Shown here piece by piece: positions 41,713 through 49,970 of a DNA stretch of 64,000 bases. The stretch covers positions 78,831 through 142,830 of the forward strand of contig JACKET010000018.1 in the NCBI GenBank assembly GCA_020632875.1, written 5' to 3'. Source of the DNA: Alphaproteobacteria bacterium. Lineage in GTDB: Bacteria > Myxococcota_A > UBA796 > GCA-2862545. The position numbers were made by a program, and so were the translations under genes. Positions within the stretch are counted from its first letter, which is position 1; every line of letters starts with the position of its first letter. The notes under the pieces are model-generated. The model had not been told where the DNA came from. It did not search any database and worked only from the letters and a program-made list of their open reading frames with translations.

Positions 41713-42432
41713 ATGAACACGCGTGTGATCCTCGTGGGAATCGTGGCGATCGGGCTCGCCGTCGCCGTGATGCTCCTCACCGGCCCGAGCTCCGACGACG
41801 CGCCGGAGCCGCCCCCGACGCGCGGCGCACGCACTCCACCCGCTCCATCCGGGTCCGCGCCGAGTCCGAAGCGGGCTTCGTCCCCCAGATCCCCGGGCCG
41901 CACGGCCCCGGACCCATCCTCCGAGCCGGACGCCCCGGTGGGCACGGGCCCGACCCGACGTCCCCCGCCGTTGCTGTCGTTCACGACGGGCGTGTCGCCG
42001 TACGCCGCCGAAGAGGGGCTCCGCGCGTTCGCGGACGCCGCCGGGCTCGCGGTGGTCCGATGCCGCACCGACTCCGAGATCCCCGCCGATCTGCTCGACG
42101 CCGTCGGGCCGAGCGCGCTCGTGGGCGCCGATCTCGTCGTGCCCGTCGAGCCCAGCGCCGAGGAGGGCACCGAGAAGCTCAAGGTCTGGTCGGCCGGCGA
42201 CTACTCGCTGTTCCTCCAGTACAGCGACGCGTTCCCCGGAGAGTCGGGCAGCTGCCGGATGCAGATCCAGGAGCGGAACGCGCCGCCCAACCCCGGCGGC
42301 AAGGTCGCTCCGCCGCTCGATCAGGAGCCGCTGCGCATCGCGCTCGAGCGCGACGACCTGACGGACGGCGCGCGCCGCTGGCTCGAGGAGCAGCTCGGCG
42401 AGGCCGGAGCCCTCGCGATCCCAGAAGAGTGA
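41713..42432 (+). CDS. Membrane-anchored protein of unknown function
   Basis: 239 residues; starts 4 bp after the nuclease-like gene. One N-terminal helix (VILVGIVAIGLAVAVMLL), a ~75-residue Pro/Ser/Arg spacer and a ~140-residue C-terminal domain with two Cys (VVRCRTDSE, GSCRMQIQ). It may be a periplasmic domain held by the helix. The close spacing could make it a third gene of the ATPase-nuclease unit, but such spacing is common throughout this window, so the link is weak. No family recognised. Confidence 0.62.
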   Translation: MNTRVILVGIVAIGLAVAVMLLTGPSSDDAPEPPPTRGARTPPAPSGSAPSPKRASSPRSPGRTAPDPSSEPDAPVGTGPTRRPPPLLSFTTGVSPYAAEEGLRAFADAAGLAVVRCRTDSEIPADLLDAVGPSALVGADLVVPVEPSAEEGTEKLKVWSAGDYSLFLQYSDAFPGESGSCRMQIQERNAPPNPGGKVAPPLDQEPLRIALERDDLTDGARRWLEEQLGEAGALAIPEE

Positions 42433-42463
42433 CGGTCGCCCCGGCTTCCGGATAGTCCCCTGC

Positions 42464-43294
42464 ATGCTCCACGCGATGGACCAGCTCCCCTCGTCGCTCT
42501 GGGCCGCGGTCGCCGGCTTCGCCGTGCTGTCGTCGCTGTACAGCCTCGTCGTGGGCGGGCTCCTGCTCACAGGGCGACGCGTTCCTCCCGTCCTGGCGGT
42601 CGCTCCGACGGGGGTGGCGCTGCTCGTCGCCTGCGGCGTGGCCTTCTGGAGCGCCGGCAACCTCCCCTGGGACACGAGCACCGTCGGTGCCGTCCGCCGC
42701 ATCGAGCTCGCCACGCCCGACTTCCTGATGCGCACGGCGCTGTTCCCGGCGATCTACCCGGGTCTCGCGCTGCTCGTCGCCACGTCCGCCATCGCGGCCC
42801 CGCTGCGCGGCCCGCGCACCACGTGGCCCGCCGGCGTCGGCCTGCTGCTCGCCCTGCTCGGGTTCTTCGCGCTGACGGCCGGCGCGATGCTCGACCTCGC
42901 CGCCACCGAGACCGGCGTGCTGCTGCTGCTCGTCGGTCCCCTCGCGCTCGTCGCGTTGATCGCGCTGATCCGCGGCGACGAAGAGGGCGCGGGCCCCGAG
43001 GCCAGCGTGATCGGCGCCGTGGCGTTCGGGCACGCCGTCGCGGCGGGCGTCACCGCGGTCCTCGCCGTCTCCCGGTACGACCAGCTCCTCACCCACGTCT
43101 ACGCGGGCGACCCGGCGGCCTGGCGCGCTCCGGCCGCCGCGATCGCGGTCCTCGCCACGGTGGGCATGTCCGCGGCCGCCACGACGGGCGTCACCGCGAC
43201 CCGACCGCGCACCTACGCCGGCGTGGGCGCGCTCGCGACGCTGGGCCTGTGGGTGCCCCTCGCGATGGTCGGCGCGCTGACGCAGCTCGTATAG
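42464..43294 (+). CDS. Integral membrane protein of unknown function
   Basis: 276 residues with seven to eight hydrophobic segments (e.g. AAVAGFAVLSSLYSLVVGGLL-like, LALLGFFALTAGAMLDLA, VLLLLVGPLALVALIALI) and very short loops. The start may be the ATG at 42464 or the one at 42476. A GATAGTCC motif 5-7 nt upstream resembles the TA-hexamer seen before other SD-less starts. There is no recognised family, and no soluble domain to suggest an activity. The lipoprotein gene follows after 14 bp. Confidence 0.62.
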   Translation: MLHAMDQLPSSLWAAVAGFAVLSSLYSLVVGGLLLTGRRVPPVLAVAPTGVALLVACGVAFWSAGNLPWDTSTVGAVRRIELATPDFLMRTALFPAIYPGLALLVATSAIAAPLRGPRTTWPAGVGLLLALLGFFALTAGAMLDLAATETGVLLLLVGPLALVALIALIRGDEEGAGPEASVIGAVAFGHAVAAGVTAVLAVSRYDQLLTHVYAGDPAAWRAPAAAIAVLATVGMSAAATTGVTATRPRTYAGVGALATLGLWVPLAMVGALTQLV

Positions 43295-43296
43295 GC

Positions 43297-43302
43297 TACG
43301 TT
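43297..43302 (+). promoter_or_regulatory. Candidate -10 element of a leaderless promoter (small lipoprotein)
   Basis: TACGTT (TANNNT form) at -12 to -7 relative to the ATG at 43309; the spacer CCCTGC has no ribosome site. Confidence 0.5.
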
Positions 43303-43308
43303 CCCTGC

Positions 43309-43701
43309 ATGCTCCGCTTCGTCCCCGTCCTGCTCGTCGCCTGCGCCGGCCCGCCGGGCATCCAGCCCTGCGATCCGCTCGCTCAGATCATGCCGCCCGA
43401 GTACCTGCGCGTCGGCAACGACGACCTGATGCTGGCATCCGTGCGCTACGCGGGCTGCGACGAGGTCCGGTTCCACCTCTGCAGCACCGCCGAAGACTGG
43501 CTCACGCCACAGGGCGCGTCCCTCCAGATGGCCACGTTCGGCGCGGCGGGCGACTGCGAAGACGAGATCTTCCAGGACGAGCCGCTCAACCTCCGCCCCG
43601 TCCGCGAGCAGTACCAGCGCGACTACGGCGTCGACGAGGCGACCATCGTGCTCACCGTGGGTGAGGTCGAGGTCGACTACAGCTTCTCCGACGCGCCGTG
43701 A
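43309..43701 (+). CDS. Small lipoprotein of unknown function
   Basis: 130 residues; signal MLRFVPVLLVAC with C12 as the lipid-modified Cys. The mature part has five further Cys ('IQPCDPL', 'YAGCDEVRFHLC', 'GDCEDEIF'), probably in disulfides, and resembles small periplasmic lipoproteins found near sulfatases. The stop overlaps the following GNAT start (GTGA), so translation is coupled. A TACGTT hexamer 6 nt before the ATG suggests leaderless transcription. No family recognised. Confidence 0.65.
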   Translation: MLRFVPVLLVACAGPPGIQPCDPLAQIMPPEYLRVGNDDLMLASVRYAGCDEVRFHLCSTAEDWLTPQGASLQMATFGAAGDCEDEIFQDEPLNLRPVREQYQRDYGVDEATIVLTVGEVEVDYSFSDAP

Positions 43702-44333
43702 CCGGCCTGCCGCCGGTGGTCCTCCCACCGAGCGACGGCATCGACGTCCACGCCCACCTCCGTCGGATCTGCGCCGGGCCCCTCGGCGGTTGCGAGCTGC
43801 GGGCACCCGCCGACGACGCCCGCTGGCGCGAGGCGGCCGAAGCCCTCGGCCTCGTCGACGCCGGCATCCGCGAGCGCTGGAGGGGCGTGCTGCCCGGCCG
43901 TCCCGCGGATCCGGGCTTCGTCTCCCTGGCCTCGATGGGACCGGAGCGGTTCGTGGCCCGGCTCGGCGAGGCCCTCGAAGGGGTGGACGACCCGCGCTTC
44001 GGGTCCGATCCCGCCGCGCTCTTCGAGGCCTGGGAGCCGCTGGCTCCCGGCGAGGACGGCCTCTGGGGTGTCGTCGGGGACATCGGGGTCGTCGTCCCGC
44101 GCCGTGTCGAGCCCGAGGTCGGCTCGCTGCTGTTCGTCGGAACGTTCCCCCGGTGTCGGGGCCAGGGCCACGGCCCCCGCCTCCACGACGCGGCGCTCGC
44201 GCTCCTCGGCCGTGCCGGCGCCTCGCTCTACGAGGACGAGGTCGCCGAGCGCAACGTCCCGATGCGCCGTTTGCTCCAGCGCTGCGGCGCGTCCCGGGTG
44301 GAGCGCTACCGCAGCCTGCTCCCCGCGGGTTGA
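43698..44333 (+). CDS. GNAT-family N-acetyltransferase
   Basis: 211 residues from a GTG that overlaps the lipoprotein stop. The acetyl-CoA loop is 'FPRCRGQGHGPRLHDAAL' (R/QxxGxG), preceded by a strand 'GSLLFVGTF' and followed by 'YEDEVAERNVPMRRLLQRC', the usual C-terminal GNAT pattern. It has no signal peptide and is cytoplasmic. Substrate unknown. It sits between a lipoprotein and a Cys-type sulfatase, with no obvious functional tie. Confidence 0.82.
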   Translation: MTGLPPVVLPPSDGIDVHAHLRRICAGPLGGCELRAPADDARWREAAEALGLVDAGIRERWRGVLPGRPADPGFVSLASMGPERFVARLGEALEGVDDPRFGSDPAALFEAWEPLAPGEDGLWGVVGDIGVVVPRRVEPEVGSLLFVGTFPRCRGQGHGPRLHDAALALLGRAGASLYEDEVAERNVPMRRLLQRCGASRVERYRSLLPAG

Positions 44334-44361
44334 ATCGCCGTATCCTCGTGGCGGAGGGTGG

Positions 44362-45717
44362 TTGTCGCGCCTGCTCCTCGATCGTCGGCAGCTCGTCGTC
44401 GGGGCTGCCGCCCTCGCTGCGTCGTGTGCCGGCCCCCGGCCGCCGGGCGGGCCGAACGTGCTCGTCGTCCTCGTCGACCAGCTGCGGGCCTGCTCCCTGC
44501 CGGCGTACGGCGAGCGCGACCTCGAGACACCCGGCTTCGACCGCGTGTTCGCGGAGGGCACGCGCTGCGACCGCGCGTTCACGCCGAATCCGCTGTGCGG
44601 CCCGGCGCGCGCGGCCCTGTTGACGGGCTGGCTCCCCGAGCACGTCGGCGTCCCCTCGAACGACCACGCCCTGAGCCTCGATGCCCGCACGTTCGGCGAC
44701 GCCTTCCGCGCGGTGGGCTACCGCTGCGGCTGGATCGGGAAGTGGCACCTCGCGCCCCCCGGGCAGCAGCACCCACACGGGTTGTTCGGCTTCGAGGACT
44801 GGTTCGCGAGCTACAACACGGGGCACCGCTACCGCCACAGCCGGTACTTCCTCGGCACCGACCCGACCGTCCACCGGCCCGAGCCCGCCGACCGCTTCGA
44901 GCCCGCGTGGCAGGTCGATCAGGCGCTCGACAAGCTCGCGGAGTGGCAGGACGCGCCGTGGATGCTCGTCGTCAGCTTCGCCCCGCCTCACCCCCCGGAC
45001 GGCGCATGGCCGGAGTGGGCGGACGAGCTCCCGGACGGCTTCCCTTTCGGGCTGGACCCCGCCGCGCTGACCCTCCGCGCGAACGTCACCGTCGAAGACC
45101 TCCTCGACGGTCCGGCCCAGGGCGTCCGCAACTACCTGCTCCACTACGACGGGGCGATCCTGGCGCTCGAAGCCGAGATCCGGCGCCTGTTCGACGGGCT
45201 CGACGCGCTCGGGCTCGCGGACGACACCCTCGTGGTGCTCACGTCCGACCACGGCGACCTCGCCGGCTCCCACGGGCTCTACCTCAAGCAGAAGCCCTAC
45301 GACGAGGCCGTGCGGGTGCCGCTGGGCTTCCGGTGGCCGGGCCGGATCCCCGTCGGCGCCTGGGGCACGCCGTTCTCCCACGTCGACCTGCTCCCGACCG
45401 TCGCGGGCCTCGCGGGCGTGCCGCTCGCGGCGCCGGTGCAGGGGCGCGACCTCTCCACGGCCCTGTTGGAGGGCACCGAGCTCGAAGCGCCCGTCCTGAT
45501 GGGCTCCCACGTCGGCCGTCCGGAGCTCGAGTGGTGGAGCCTGCGCGACCGGCGCCACCAGTACGTGCGGTACACGTCGGGCGAGGAGCTGCTCTTCGAC
45601 ATGGATGCCGACCCCTACCAGCTCGACGATCTCTCCGGACGTCCCGAGCACGCCGCCCTCGAAGCGTCGCTCGCGGAGCGCCTCGCCGAAGAGCGCGCGC
45701 GCTTCGCGGTGGACTGA
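44362..45717 (+). CDS. Cys-type sulfatase, Tat-exported lipoprotein
   Basis: 451 residues from a TTG at 44362 (GGAGGG just upstream). The N terminus 'LLLDRRQLVVGAAALAASC' combines twin Arg with a lipobox-like end (C22), so Tat export as a lipoprotein is likely. The catalytic motif is canonical C-x-P-x-R ('NPLCGPARAALLTGW', C79-R83), which needs conversion of Cys to formylglycine. Metal ligands occur in 'VLVVLVDQLRA' and 'VVLTSDHGDLAGSHGL', with 'IGKWHL' as well. It probably hydrolyses sulfate esters on exogenous glycans or phenolics. The maturase could be the SUMF1-like domain fused to VKOR at 6.8-8.8 kb or an unlinked gene. Confidence 0.93.
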   Translation: MSRLLLDRRQLVVGAAALAASCAGPRPPGGPNVLVVLVDQLRACSLPAYGERDLETPGFDRVFAEGTRCDRAFTPNPLCGPARAALLTGWLPEHVGVPSNDHALSLDARTFGDAFRAVGYRCGWIGKWHLAPPGQQHPHGLFGFEDWFASYNTGHRYRHSRYFLGTDPTVHRPEPADRFEPAWQVDQALDKLAEWQDAPWMLVVSFAPPHPPDGAWPEWADELPDGFPFGLDPAALTLRANVTVEDLLDGPAQGVRNYLLHYDGAILALEAEIRRLFDGLDALGLADDTLVVLTSDHGDLAGSHGLYLKQKPYDEAVRVPLGFRWPGRIPVGAWGTPFSHVDLLPTVAGLAGVPLAAPVQGRDLSTALLEGTELEAPVLMGSHVGRPELEWWSLRDRRHQYVRYTSGEELLFDMDADPYQLDDLSGRPEHAALEASLAERLAEERARFAVD

Positions 45718-45880
45718 CGCAGGGGATCCCAAAGGTACGCCTGCGCTGGGCCCACGACCCGCCGACTGGGCTACGCGAAGACCCACAACGTCTTTGGCAG
45801 ATACAGAAATCCACGTTGACGCCTCCACTCCTAATGGGGGATCATCGAGCGGCGGCCCCCTAAGCCGAATGGAGAACAAG

Positions 45881-46372
45881 ATGATCCGATTCTTCTTGGC
45901 AGTAGGCGCGCATGCGTCGATGCCCAATTCGAGCCCAGTCATCGCCGCGACCCTGAGCGCCGAAAACGCAAACTTCCAACTATCGCTCACGCCTCTCCAG
46001 TCAGATGTAGAACCATTCCTTGCCGAAGTGGAGTATCATGTCTTCGCTGAACACGAAGAAGTCCATTGGAGCGAGACGTTTGCGCTTCAATCGTTTCGAA
46101 CGGAGCTCGGCGTTTCGACCCTTCCTGCCGTCGCCGTCGACCTCATCGAGAGAGCGACCCAAGGGAGAGTGTGGATCGAGGCCCAGGTTCGTGTTTTCAC
46201 CACCATTGGAACGACGCGAGTGGCTGTCCCCGCTCAACTAGTGAGCGGCACGCCAATGCCAAGGTCCCTACTACTGGTTGACGGCGAGGAAATGCTCGTG
46301 ACGTGGACAGGAACCTCGAGTCTGAGGAGGTGGCACCATGATTGCCGTATTGATCTCTCTTGCGACACCTGA
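45881..46372 (+). CDS. Small exported protein preceding a metalloprotease, low-GC
   Basis: 163 residues; the ATG at 45881 has GGAGA 6 nt upstream (an in-frame ATG at 45869 overlaps that site). A weak signal-like N terminus (MIRFFLAVGAHA) and a beta-rich body (AEVEYHVFAEHEEVHW, RVWIEAQVRVFTTIGTT) with Cys only near the end. The coding frame is open upstream into the sulfatase gene, which is a shadow. Its 3' end overlaps the metalloprotease start by 35 bp. Base composition is markedly lower in GC than in the genes on either side. It could be a chaperone, inhibitor or propeptide-like partner, but no family is recognised. Confidence 0.5.
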   Translation: MIRFFLAVGAHASMPNSSPVIAATLSAENANFQLSLTPLQSDVEPFLAEVEYHVFAEHEEVHWSETFALQSFRTELGVSTLPAVAVDLIERATQGRVWIEAQVRVFTTIGTTRVAVPAQLVSGTPMPRSLLLVDGEEMLVTWTGTSSLRRWHHDCRIDLSCDT

Positions 46373-47630
46373 TGCGGCCGCCGCCTCTGTATTCCAAAAG
46401 GTATGCTTCAAATACGACGCGAATTTCTTGGATGTGGGCAATGGGGACGACCACGTAACGCATAACAACACCTACAAAGCCCAGAACGCGAAATACAGCA
46501 TCAGCGAGTACGGGGGGCCCACAGTCTCAAGCGGCTACCTGAATGACGACGGGTGTGTCTCCTTGTTTCTAAGCAACACGAAGTCATATCTCTACGTGAT
46601 GGCTAGCCAGGCGAATTTTGGCGCCGCAAGCATCGACGTTCACCCCACACGAAGCCAGGCCCAGCAACTCTATGGGCATGCTGTAGGGCCCGTCACACCG
46701 ACCGGAGGTACCTACAATGTCACCGCCTCGGCATCGATTCCGGGTAATGACTGGGTTAACGTAATGATCGCTTGGACGAAAACGTTCAAGCGCGCACCCG
46801 CCGCGTGGCCCGGATACAGCTACAACCTCTACATGGAGGCGCCGTCGGGAGGAGGTGCTGCAGCTTGGGAAGCCGATCGATTTTACCAAGGCACGCTCTA
46901 CCCTGGCGTATCCATCGACCCCAACAACGTCGCCGCCCTCTACAAATTTGCACTCGTGCACGAATTGGGTCACGCAATTGGTTTCTACGTGAATTGCCAG
47001 CGTGACGCCGCCTGCGGCACCGCTCAGGGTGAACAGCCGTTCTTCGAAAATGAGTCGGATCCATGTGATCCGACACTCACGGGGAACGACCTGGGACATG
47101 ACTACAACTCGAAAGAGAACCAAACCGCTGCCGAAATCGAAGGCTGGGCCCACTACGTAGCCGCCTTCACATTCAACAACGTCGGCGAGACGGACTGCCG
47201 GTACACTCCCGCGAATATCATTCGATGGAACTACGATAGCGTCCAGCAGAACAACACGGCCGAGGCATTCAGTTGTGAAGGCGGTGAAGGCACCGCAGAC
47301 AATGACTACGGCGGTGCGGAGTTCACAGATCCCGTGATCGCGGTCGAGGGCCGCGACGCGTTCGGACAGTTCTGCGCCGGGTCCGGCGATGTAGCGAACC
47401 GCGGAATGGAGGTCGATTGGCTGCGTTTCTGGTGGGACGTCCACCAGACGTCTGGCGTGACCCTCGACGACATTCTCGCTATCAGAGCCGACATGGGGAC
47501 GAACGGGTGGAGTAGCCTAGACACTGCACCGGCGTCTCTCAAGGTGAATTCGAGAGTGGCGCAGGCGTTCTATGCAAACGGGCTGCTGTCGGTCTGGGCC
47601 GCCCAAAACAACAATGGCATCACCCGTTGA
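46338..47630 (+). CDS. Secreted zinc metalloprotease-like protein, low-GC
   Basis: 430 residues; ATG at 46338 after GAGGAGG. Signal MIAVLISLATPDAAAA. The zinc site 'ALVHELGHAIGFYVN' (H208, E209, H212) has the metzincin-like HExxHxxGF start, but no third His or Asp follows in the usual place, so the third ligand is uncertain; 'EIEGWAHYVAAF' downstream may supply a Glu or His. Ten or so Cys residues suggest several disulfides. GC content is lower than in flanking genes, as in the preceding small ORF, so the pair may have been acquired together. The stop overlaps the next start (TTGA). Substrate unknown. Confidence 0.75.
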   Translation: MIAVLISLATPDAAAASVFQKVCFKYDANFLDVGNGDDHVTHNNTYKAQNAKYSISEYGGPTVSSGYLNDDGCVSLFLSNTKSYLYVMASQANFGAASIDVHPTRSQAQQLYGHAVGPVTPTGGTYNVTASASIPGNDWVNVMIAWTKTFKRAPAAWPGYSYNLYMEAPSGGGAAAWEADRFYQGTLYPGVSIDPNNVAALYKFALVHELGHAIGFYVNCQRDAACGTAQGEQPFFENESDPCDPTLTGNDLGHDYNSKENQTAAEIEGWAHYVAAFTFNNVGETDCRYTPANIIRWNYDSVQQNNTAEAFSCEGGEGTADNDYGGAEFTDPVIAVEGRDAFGQFCAGSGDVANRGMEVDWLRFWWDVHQTSGVTLDDILAIRADMGTNGWSSLDTAPASLKVNSRVAQAFYANGLLSVWAAQNNNGITR

Positions 47631-49273
47631 GATCGGCGGTGATGGCGCTCGCCCTCCTGATCGCATGTCGACCGGGGACGCCAGATGCGCCAGTGGACAC
47701 GGGGCCAATCCGGCCCCCGACCGAGGATCTCGATGGCGATGGGTTCTCGCCACCGGAAGACTGCGACGACACCGACCGGAGGGTGTACCCAGCGTCCCCC
47801 TACGAGGCCCTCAACGAGCAGTCGGGCGTGTGCGAAGGAATCGACTACGACTGTGACGGAGTGGTCGAGGGGGAGGACGATGGCGACGGTGACGGGCTGA
47901 CGCGGTGCGACCCGCTCGACTGTGACGACTCGGACGCCACCATTCACGTCGGCGCCCCCGACGCGTTTGGTGATGGCGTGGACCAGGACTGCGACGGAAC
48001 CGATGGTGTCGGGCTCATCGGCACCGTCGCCATGGAGGGGACGGCCATCCTGCACTCCCTCGGCTATCGACTTGCCCGAGCCGACGTCGACGCCGACGGC
48101 TGTGACGATCTGATCGTGGTGAACAGCGGAGCAGCGAACCTCGCGCTGAACATCGAAGAGGGCGGACGCTGGCCGAAGATTCACGCGCTCCGGGGGTGTG
48201 GACGTTCACTCCTGACGCACGAGGAGTACTTGGCTCACGCGAGGAATCTGGGCGATCGCCTCACCATCTGGCCTCGGGCCGACGGGGATCGCGTCGTCGC
48301 CGCCTCGGCGTTCAACAATCTGCAGCGCGGCACGGTGCACACCTTCGACTTCTCGGTCGACCCGCCCGAGCTCGAATCTCTGGCATTCGGAACAGAGGTC
48401 GGCGAGCTCTTTAGTGCTGCTGTCCTGTTCCGGGGTGGCGCGTGGCACGTCGCCTACGGCTCGCTGAACACGAACCAGCCGAGCGGGCCGATCCGGGTGT
48501 ATCCACTCCCGCTTCCGGACACTCCGGCGCTCCAGGACCTCCCTCATGTCGACTGGACGCCACAGGAGACTGCCTGGCAGGCCAACTGGTCGCTGATGGC
48601 CCTCGATCGCGACGGAGACGGGGACGATGAGCTCGTGACCTTCGGGCACTACCCGACCCCGCCGGGAAGCGCGGTCGGCGAGCTGTACGTCCTGGATGGG
48701 CCCGGCGCGTTGGCGTCCGCAAGCGAGACGTGGGTCGGCAACACGTCCTGGGGTGACGGATTCGGCTCCAACTTCTCAGCGGCGATCGGCATCGATGGAA
48801 GCCCCTCGCCGTGGCTGTTGGCTGGTGGCGGTGCCCTTCTCGGCCGTGGTGTGCTGTTCGCACTGCCGCCCCGTCCTGGAGCGAACTCGATCGAAGACGC
48901 GCCCTTCCGATTCGAGGGCGAGTTCGCCGATGACTGGTTCGGGCACGACAGCGTTGCGGTCGATCTGAACGCGGACGGGATCGTCGACGTCGCCGTCGGC
49001 GCTCCGGGAAACAACGAGCGAAACGACCAGCGGGGAAAGGTATTCGTCTTCCTCGGACCCTTCTCGGACGGCGGTGTCTACACACGAAGCGACGCGCTGG
49101 TGTTCGTCGGCGAGAGAGAGGACGACCACTTCGGATTCGCGCTCGAGGCCGTCGACCTCGACGCAGACGGCCAGGTCGAGTTGTATGCTTCGGCTCCGTT
49201 CTGGAACGATCCTGCGGAGGAGACCGTGACCCAGCTGGGTCGGGTCTACCGCCTGGACATCCCGACACCGTGA
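47627..49273 (+). CDS. Lipoprotein with MopE-like motifs and FG-GAP/integrin-like beta-propeller
   Basis: 548 residues from a TTG overlapping the protease stop (TTGA); ATG 47642 is an alternative. The signal MRSAVMALALLIAC has a lipobox (LLIAC). Two calcium-site-like MopE motifs ('DLDGDGFSPPEDCDDTD', 'DYDCDGVVEGED', 'DQDCDGTDG') are followed by ~400 residues of FG-GAP-type repeats with Asp-rich loops ('DVDADGCDDLIVV', 'DRDGDGDDELVTF', 'DLNADGIVDVAVGAPG', 'DLDADGQVELYASAP'), i.e. an integrin-like propeller. Probably a surface-anchored, calcium-stabilised adhesin or binding protein. Confidence 0.85.
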   Translation: MRSAVMALALLIACRPGTPDAPVDTGPIRPPTEDLDGDGFSPPEDCDDTDRRVYPASPYEALNEQSGVCEGIDYDCDGVVEGEDDGDGDGLTRCDPLDCDDSDATIHVGAPDAFGDGVDQDCDGTDGVGLIGTVAMEGTAILHSLGYRLARADVDADGCDDLIVVNSGAANLALNIEEGGRWPKIHALRGCGRSLLTHEEYLAHARNLGDRLTIWPRADGDRVVAASAFNNLQRGTVHTFDFSVDPPELESLAFGTEVGELFSAAVLFRGGAWHVAYGSLNTNQPSGPIRVYPLPLPDTPALQDLPHVDWTPQETAWQANWSLMALDRDGDGDDELVTFGHYPTPPGSAVGELYVLDGPGALASASETWVGNTSWGDGFGSNFSAAIGIDGSPSPWLLAGGGALLGRGVLFALPPRPGANSIEDAPFRFEGEFADDWFGHDSVAVDLNADGIVDVAVGAPGNNERNDQRGKVFVFLGPFSDGGVYTRSDALVFVGEREDDHFGFALEAVDLDADGQVELYASAPFWNDPAEETVTQLGRVYRLDIPTP

Positions 49274-49728
49274 TCACGAAACGCGCCGTGTACGACGCCC
49301 TCCTCGCGGCCCTGAAGGCGCAGGAGGCCGATCTCGTCCGGAGCCAGCGGGACGCCACCGCGTCGATGCGCGTCGACGGCGACCATCGCCCGACCAACCG
49401 CGGCGAGCGCGGCGCGGTGACGAGCGCGGGCTACCTGACGGCCGGCATCGAGCAGCGGCTCACCGAGGTCCGCGATGCCCTCGACCTGCTCGAGCGCACG
49501 GGCGACGGGCCGCGCGACAAGGCCGTCACCGGCGCCCTCGTCACAGTCGAGGACGACGACGGCACCGAGCGCTGCTTCTACCTGTTCCCCGGCGCCCCGG
49601 GCGTGGAAGCGGCCGGCGCCACGGTCGTCTCGCCGGACTCCCCCGTCGGGCGGGCGCTCTGGGGCCTCGAGGTGGACGACGGCTGCGAGATCCCCGGCGG
49701 CGCCGTGGTCGTCGCGTCGATCGCATAG
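49270..49728 (+). CDS. GreA/GreB-like transcription factor domain protein
   Basis: 152 residues from a GTG overlapping the previous stop (GTGA). An N-terminal helical region (YDALLAALKAQEADLVRSQ ... LTEVRDALDLLERTG) like a Gre coiled coil precedes a C-terminal domain typical of the Gre C-terminal FKBP-like fold ('GALVTVEDDDGTERCFYLFPG', 'VSPDSPVGRALWGLEVDDG'). True Gre factors rescue stalled RNA polymerase through acidic residues at the coiled-coil tip; whether this shorter protein does so is uncertain. It could belong to the Gre-like/Rnk group. No functional link to the lipoprotein before it. Confidence 0.75.
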   Translation: MITKRAVYDALLAALKAQEADLVRSQRDATASMRVDGDHRPTNRGERGAVTSAGYLTAGIEQRLTEVRDALDLLERTGDGPRDKAVTGALVTVEDDDGTERCFYLFPGAPGVEAAGATVVSPDSPVGRALWGLEVDDGCEIPGGAVVVASIA

Positions 49729-49754
49729 AGCCGGAGTTTCGCACCACCAGGAGG

Positions 49755-49970
49755 TCGTTGGCGGTTCCGCTCACCCGAGCAGCCCGAAACGCCAGCCTGC
49801 TCTGGTGAGTCCCGAATCCGGTCCGCAAGAAGGCCCGCTCTGTCGACCCGAACACCCACCGACGGTGCCCCGGGATGCGAATACGCTCGACCCGCGACGG
49901 CCTCGTTTCTGCGTCATCCGCGTCCTTCTGCGTCATCTGCGTGATGCCTGGGGACGCTGGAAGCGCAGGG
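49755..49970 (-). repeat. Dispersed intergenic repeat, copy C
   Basis: Core at 49905-49946 (reverse orientation) carries the paired ACGCAGATGACGCAGA-type units with one substitution (GGATGACGC); the flank (CTCTGGTGAGTCCCGAATCC, GACCCGCGACGGCC) corresponds to copies A and B. It fills the 242-bp gap between the Gre-like gene and the TetR gene. Confidence 0.85.

Noticed and set aside
45605..45880. 5' extension of the small low-GC gene into the sulfatase gene
   Set aside because: The overlap is a shadow; the ATG at 45881 has GGAGA at proper spacing and composition changes at about 45720.
43213..45990. A ~925-codon minus-strand open frame
   Set aside because: Antisense to the lipoprotein, GNAT and sulfatase genes, all with clear motifs; composition of the translated frame is Arg/Ala/Pro-rich without domains.
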